Source: Branchiostoma floridae (taxonomy: Eukaryota > Chordata > Leptocardii > Amphioxiformes > Branchiostomatidae). From it: 64,000 nucleotides of DNA. The stretch is taken from positions 12,149,186-12,213,185 of the forward strand of contig NC_049984.1 of NCBI RefSeq assembly GCF_000003815.2, written 5' to 3'. The position numbers and the translations under genes are program-made. The notes under the pieces were generated by a model. That model was not told where the DNA came from, searched no databases, and saw only the letters and a program-made list of their open reading frames with translations. Positions 58,294-64,000 of this stretch are shown in pieces; the first letter of the stretch is position 1, and each line of letters starts with the position of its first letter.

Positions 58294-58735
58294 TAGGGGT
58301 GGGGACCTGTACAGAAATTCAGGTCCAGGTACGGTCCAGGTCCAGAAGATCAGGTCCAGGTACGGACCTGAACCTGGACCTTATTGTCTGTGAAAACTTG
58401 TGAATGGGCGATACACAAAACAATAATCCATTTCGCTTCTAAGGATTATGTTTAGTGAGTTCCACTGGTGTTCTGAAATCCTATCTTCATGTAAATAACA
58501 CTAACTTCGACCAAATTTGACTACAGGAAGTTGTTAAAAATGAATATTAACTCTCCTTTACTTCGCCCATGTTATTTTCTTGGATCAGTAAGCCCGAAAA
58601 CGCACGAATGCCTGCCGATATGATCTGTACATTTTCTAATCGGTCCAAGATTCGGTCAACTGATTTTTTCAGATCCATTTTCTCTGGACCGGTCCAACAA
58701 GAAATAACGATTTTGTACTGGTACACCACAAACAA
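58294..58735 (+). mobile_element. hAT-like element of the GGTCCGG-rich family
   Basis: Starts TAGGGGTGGGGACCTGTACA then GAAATTCAGGTCCAGGTACG. Colinear with 62030-62497 over its length (shared TGTGAAAACTTGTGAAT, CATTTTCTAATCGGTCCAAG, TTTTGTACTGGTAC). The interior left part is itself an inverted repeat (CAGGTCCAGG / CCTGGACCT). The right end is diverged and no target duplication is visible. Intergenic. Confidence 0.7.
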
Positions 58736-58989
58736 GTGATTCTTTTCCATTTCCAGAAGCAAAAACAAACCCACAGACTGTAAGTCCTGAAATAAAAGAT
58801 AAACACCATAGCATGTTCCGGAGAAAAGATACAAAACAAAAAAGTTCTGCTGCAGTACTAACCTCATACACCAGGGGCTCAAAATCGACCTTGACCTTTG
58901 TTTTCCCAACACCTATCCATATGCCAAATATCATCAATATCCATCCACAGAGGCTATTATTTCATACTTAGTATCTAGAAACACGGACA

Positions 58990-61641
58990 CGGACTCACCT
59001 AAACAATACCTCAATTTTTTGTGGAGGTAATAATTGCTGTGTAACATACTCCTGTACTTAAACCTATTTCATGGATAATATGAAGGTACAAGCAAGGATA
59101 CGTGTGTAAGCAATTATCTGTTTGATGCAATTTTATTATTCCATTAAAAGCATATTACATTCTCATCTCTGCAAACATTACAACCTCATTGTCATCCATG
59201 CTACATTACATATACAGAATTCTATCATATTCTTCTAGCACTTGTTTGATACATCAAAGATCTCAGTATGTACATGTACATCATGTAGTCAAGTACCAAC
59301 ACTCAAGTGCAGTCCTAAAATAGGGCAACTTTTTCTCCCAATATTGCATTAGCTCTTTATGATGTTTGTGTAAATAACAATGTGCTACATCAATTACCAA
59401 TTTGTGGATTTTACGCAAAATTAAGAGATAGCTTCCCTCACAAGCAGATCCAATCAATCTTAATCATAAATCTTTTGGTCTCCACAGAGCTTAAGATAGT
59501 CTTCTTGGTTTTGACTTTTGTGTTTTATAATGTTCTCTCCCAGCATTCATATTTCTGAGAATGAAAAGTTTTATACATAGTTTTGGTGAAAACTTTGACA
59601 ACATATGTACTTGCTGTGGTTACATGTATATCATCCCTTCTCAACAAGTACAGCAAAATTGTTAAAATTAAAATTATTCTCTTGAAAGAAAATACCAGTA
59701 ACAAGTACCAGAATTCGAAACAGGAGTAACAGATATAGCACATACCCATCTGCTTCTAAATAGCCTTTGAGTACATCCACTTTCAATCGTCTGCCTGGCG
59801 TCTGTAGTCTTTACACTGACATTGACTTGCAGGAATAAACTGTATAGTATAAAGCTTCATGTACATCCTTATGTGTTTCCCAACAGAGGACAATGTTAGG
59901 TCCTGGCAGTTAGGACCAAAACTGTTTATGAGATCTCTGTTAATATTTATTCCACATTAAAGAAAACCTGCAGTAAATATCTGCAATATTTAAAATTAGA
60001 TTCTAATGATAATGATTAACTTTCATAGCATCATCAGACAAAATCATCATGTGCAAAACATAACTCAAATAACAATATTTCAGATACTTATCATATGAAG
60101 CCAATAATGTACTTGGCTATCCTGTTGTATTTACATCTAGTTTTATCATATTTAGATATTTGCTATGATATAATCATAATGCTCATCAGATACCATTATT
60201 GGAAGCAAGATATATATTTCTCACAATGTGTTAATGATATGAAAGGACTCAGTTCTTTTCTTGAACATACCAGTACATTCACAGTTTGGCAATCATAGCA
60301 GCAAACAGTACAACCTCATAACACTGACATTCTTTTAAAACTTTTATTGAAAAAAGAAAACAACTTATTTCTGATTGTTGATTACATCTGTTACCTTAAG
60401 TGTATGTGTGGGTACTTGAAAGCTATAAAACTTGAATTGGAAGATTTAAACTGGAAAAAAAATAGGAAAATAATACATGTAGGCAGTATTGTCTGTTGGG
60501 TGAGATGTAAAAGTAGCTAAAATATAAAAAAAATGTATATAATCCTTCTACAATTTTTTTCTGCGCCAGCATGAAAACGAGGGGACTCGGGGGCAAAATC
60601 AGTTACAAAACCATTTTTGAACCCAGACTGGCATGAAATGTGATTACCAGGAAGCTAACAAAACAAGGCCCAAACAAATCTCTTATTTCAACATTTATCC
60701 CTCCTACAGGCACAAAGGACTGCCTAATGGACAACTGGCATTAAAACACATCCTTTTCACATTTGCCAAAGACTTAAAGCAAAAGTCCACAGAATATGTA
60801 TCTATGTAACTATGACGTGGTAGATGGCCTTTGCCTGCCTACCATTTGATCCTAAATGTTATCAGACATGTTGTTTAGCCTTTTAAAGCAAAAAAATAAT
60901 CTCCAACCTCCACTGAAAGGTCTTGTTTGCAACACTATAAGACAAAACTACTTAACAAGAGCACCTAAAGAGAAAACTATCGGATGTTGTCGGATGTTGT
61001 TTTCCCTAGCTATTAAGACAAGGATAGAAAGTGTATGAGAGAAAGGTGACACCAACAGTGGAGATACCATACTTTGCCTGACTGTAATCTAAATACATTT
61101 AGCATTACTGTGATAAGTAATGTCAGTATGTACCAAGACTACAATGGTGCATTATTATGGAAACTCAGATTGATAATAATTTCCTTCTGTTGGGTAAAAT
61201 GACAGCCAAACCAGCCAATACATTCTGGATGATCTTTTGATTTTGAGCACCACTTTCAAAATTCAGAAAGTAGAAAAACAACATATATATATGTATGTTA
61301 TGTACAGAAAAAGTTATCTGTATCCTTATAATATTTTCCATGTGTACTCTACAGTAACTGATTACATCATCAACGAACTTGAAGTTACAAAAGAAGTTAA
61401 GATTTAGCCAGAGAGTGAGTTTTTAATACCTTGTGTTACTGATACAATGTAGTGCAGCAAACTTGAAAGTACATGTACTTTGCCTGTCTTTCATGCCATG
61501 TTGATAGAAGAGCACCATAAAAAATACTCCCATTCCACACATTCCATAAATACTTTTAAGATATCCAGCGCTTCTTGCTGTTGGATGAAGTTATGATGTA
61601 GAAGTTGTATGTATCTGCATGTAACAATGCCTGGAAAAAAA
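58990..61641 (-). other. AT-rich stretch, probable long 3' UTR of the 61.6 kb gene
   Basis: No coding sequence recognised on either strand. Minus-strand AATAAA at 60348-60343 (followed by a T-rich run) and at 59137-59132 are the candidate poly(A) signals, giving a 3' UTR of about 1.3 or 2.5 kb. Confidence 0.4.
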
Positions 61642-61927
61642 TTAAACAGAATTACTAACCACCATGAGAGAAGGAGCATTCTGTCTCTGTAAAGCTAGTT
61701 CTTCTAAGTTAACCTCGACCTCTGCCCCCTTGCCCGCCCCCCTCCCCGCAAAGATGTTGATGTTGCTGAGGTTGTAGACTCCCGGCCGGCAGAAACAGGC
61801 CTCCATGGTCAGCTGTCGTGTCTCTCCGGCCGCCAGGCTGAACCCCAGCGCAGCTCCGCTGATCCACGTGAAGGTGTTCAGGTACGAGATGGTGGGCTGG
61901 TGCACGGGCGACTTCAGCATCAGGGCA
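61642..61927 (-). CDS. last coding exon of a larger gene; possible TRAPPC8-like C-terminus
   Basis: Minus-strand exon with acceptor ccctgcag just above 61927 and stop TAA at 61644-61642. About 94 residues with good codon texture: YLNTFTWISGAALGFSL, RQLTMEACFCRPGVYNLSNI, a Gly/Ala/Glu linker, and LQRQNAPSLMVVSNSV at the end. The ACF-x-x-PGVYNL pattern after a beta-sandwich-like stretch, with a PSLxVVS end, recalls the C-terminal region of TRAPPC8, a TRAPP III subunit in ER-Golgi and autophagy traffic. That is memory of a family pattern and not an alignment. Upstream exons were not found up to 64000. The splice acceptor is copied twice in the intron just upstream. Confidence 0.6.
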
Positions 61928-62590
61928 CTGCAGGGGAACAGGTCATAGCACTTACTAAGTTAATAAGTTACTATAGGTAGGGATGGAAAACAGGTAAAAC
62001 TAAGACACTGCAGGGGAATAGTTCATAGCTAGGGCTGGGTAACAGTACAGAAAATTCAGGTCCAGGTCCGGTTCAGGTCCAGAGGATCAGGTTCAGGTCC
62101 GGACCTGAACCTGGACCTGGACCTGATTCAGTATGTGAAAACTTGTGAATTGATTGTACTCACAACAATGGTCCATTTCACTACAAAGAAATCTAATTGG
62201 GGGAGTATTCGACTCACACTGGCGTTCTAAAATCCTACAAGGCTAACAGCCTCTGTGCGATTGATGGCAAACCTTGGTAGAATTGACTATAAACTTAACT
62301 CTACTTCGCTCCTATTATTTTCTTCGACTGACAAGCGCTAAAACGTGTAAATGCCTGATCAAGTAACCTGTGCATTTTCTAATAGGTCCAACATCTGGTC
62401 CAGCTGATTTTGTCATGGATCCCGCTTTTTGTCCCGTGACCCGGTTCCTAATTCAAGGAACAAGCCATGTTTTGGTACCCGGATACCCGACCCCTTATTC
62501 ATATCACTTAGGTAGGGATGGGAAACAGGTAATATTGAGACACTGCAGGAGAATAGTTCATAGCACTTAGAGATGTATAAGTAGGGATGG
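61926..62590. repeat. tandem duplication of the exon edge, about 80-bp unit, three copies
   Basis: CACTGCAGGGGAA followed by GTCATAGC-type sequence and TAGGTAGGGATGGAAAACAG recurs from about 61926, from about 62006 and from about 62541. The second copy is split by the insertion 62030-62497. Each copy repeats the minus-strand acceptor motif ctgcag. Confidence 0.8.
62030..62497 (+). mobile_element. hAT-like non-autonomous element, 468 bp, with 8-bp target duplication
   Basis: Left end TAGGGCTGGGTAACAGTAC and right end reverse complement TAAGGGGTCGGGTATCCGGGTAC form imperfect inverted repeats typical of hAT ends. Flanks TTCATAGC (62022-62029) and TTCATATC (62498-62505) are an 8-bp target duplication with one mismatch. 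The paralogous tandem unit at 62557-62569 shows the empty site. The left part is a self-complementary GGTCC/GGACC block. Relatives at 58294 and 14236. Confidence 0.78.
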
Positions 62591-62599
62591 GAAATTAGT

Positions 62600-64000
62600 A
62601 AATTAGCAATTACGGATGTTATCTGAAACGGGTGACTATTTTCACATTCATATCCTGTTGTTTAAGTAATTGCAATTTGGCTATCTTGTTACCTGGATGT
62701 CTAACATTCATCCACTTATCTCTCAAAGTCTGCAAAACATTTAATGCCATAGCCCTAGTATCATCATGTGCTGAAACAGTTAATGCTCAACAAGTCCCAA
62801 ACCACCTGTGCAAGCCAACTTGAGGTCATTAACCTCATCGGGCAGACATGTTGTCTATGTTATACTGCAGTAGTTAAAAATACTGCTAGGGGGCCCAGAA
62901 TCTAGCCTGGGTACCATCAGGATACTAGTTTGCTCCTATGTTTGCTTCTGCTACATGTATCTGTCTGGAGACTTGCACATTCAAACCGTTTGGTGCTAAC
63001 GTCAGTTAATGGGCGAATCAAGGAATAGGATATGGAGGATATTGATAAAAGGTTTTCTATACTACGAAGTTGTGCCTCGAAATCTGAGTAAAATGTGCGT
63101 ATTATTTCTGGGGGAGGCCGAAACTTATTGATCACCCCTCGCATGTTCAACTTGAAAATATAATACTAATCATTGGGTTTTTATGTTAGTATTCCACCTG
63201 ATTTGTCAAACATCACATCATGAGGATAGTCACGACAGTTGTAGCACAGCTCGTTACACAATAAACCTGACGCTAAAGCTCATCATTTAGCCCAAATACT
63301 TTCACCCTTGAATCAAAAAATGTTTTCCACTGGACTGGAGTCAAATAAAAAGCACCTTCATCTTCACCACCTGGTGAGATACCAGAGACTTAGATGTTAT
63401 GCTTATCTTGGCACCAAAAATTTGGGAGCTGAAAAAAACAACTTCTTGATAACGTTTCCATACAATTTCAGCACAAATCTTCAATACATATCTTAAGCTC
63501 CTTTATTTGCTGTGCAACATACAGCAGCAAGAATACAGAGCCAAATGTCAAGGAACTCCAGAGTTTTTAGTATGCAGCTCCACATCTGCGTGACCCCAAT
63601 TGTGCTTCCATGTCTCTCCAAGACCGGCTGGCTGGCAACCAAACAGTGCCTGCCAAAAATTTCAGCCAAGATGTCTATCTGAAAACAGATCTTTCCCTGC
63701 ATTCCTTGATGCTTACAAAATGGACAGACACCTGATCCACTTCATCTTAAACTTGCGACATCTATGAGTCTATAATTTTTCTTCTTAGAGTACAAGTCAG
63801 TTCATTCCAGATCCAACCAGCTTGCACAGCCTGTGAGTTGGGGCTCTACCAGTTATCGATTGCCAGGATGGCATGCAATACCAGCTCTCAATGGACCGTG
63901 GTGGGACGTGATTGCTTATGGTAAGAAGGAACGGTACCTCATTACCTGAATAAACTATGGGCTGGGCAATTGCCAAATCATGAAGCAATCAAAATTCAGG
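62600..64000. other. intronic or intergenic sequence at the right edge
   Basis: No exon or element recognised. Open frames here (for example minus 63493-63702) lack family motifs. Confidence 0.5.

Overview
The window looks like genomic DNA of an invertebrate chordate. Amphioxus (Branchiostoma) is the best guess, from vertebrate-like but diverged proteins, introns with GT/AG borders, no operons, and introns full of short transposon fragments. The species is an inference. Residues 12794-12893 are a 100-base run of N (assembly gap).

Four genes can be supported. (1) 1-8610, plus strand: the 3' two thirds of PRMT5 (protein arginine methyltransferase 5), eleven coding exons from 524 to the stop at 7949. 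(2) 8720-38.7 kb, minus strand: a complete eight-exon VAT1L-like gene (quinone-oxidoreductase-like MDR protein, 425 aa), start 38677, stop 10987, with a 13.7 kb first intron. It is tail-to-tail with PRMT5. (3) 46.2-57 kb, minus strand: a complete three-exon water-type aquaporin (285 aa from the preferred start at 56798). (4) 59-61.9 kb, minus strand: the last coding exon and probable long 3' UTR of a gene that continues beyond the window or has upstream exons I could not find. It resembles the C-terminus of the TRAPPC8 trafficking subunit, but that is tentative. These are ordinary housekeeping, transport and trafficking genes. Nothing suggests that they work as one pathway.

The rest is intron, UTR and intergenic DNA rich in mobile elements: three 5'-truncated LINE 3' ends (4.1 kb, 48.3 kb, 49.4 kb), two hAT-like element families (4031-4819; 62030-62497 with relatives at 58.3 and 14.2 kb), a Harbinger-like MITE family with TTA target sites, a long-TIR MITE pair (20.3 and 53.7 kb), a TACTGTAAA-ended MITE family, tRNA-derived SINEs, two minisatellites (41 bp and 47 bp periods), a roughly 300-bp tandem repeat with a perfect hairpin, and simple repeats.

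The most interesting structure is a 104-bp inverted repeat around the assembly gap. Each arm carries a hammerhead-ribozyme-like core, as reported for terminal repeats of Penelope-like elements. The second is the 62.0 kb hAT-like insertion, whose empty target site is preserved in a neighbouring tandem copy. All element family names rest on termini and motifs read by eye and have not been checked against databases.
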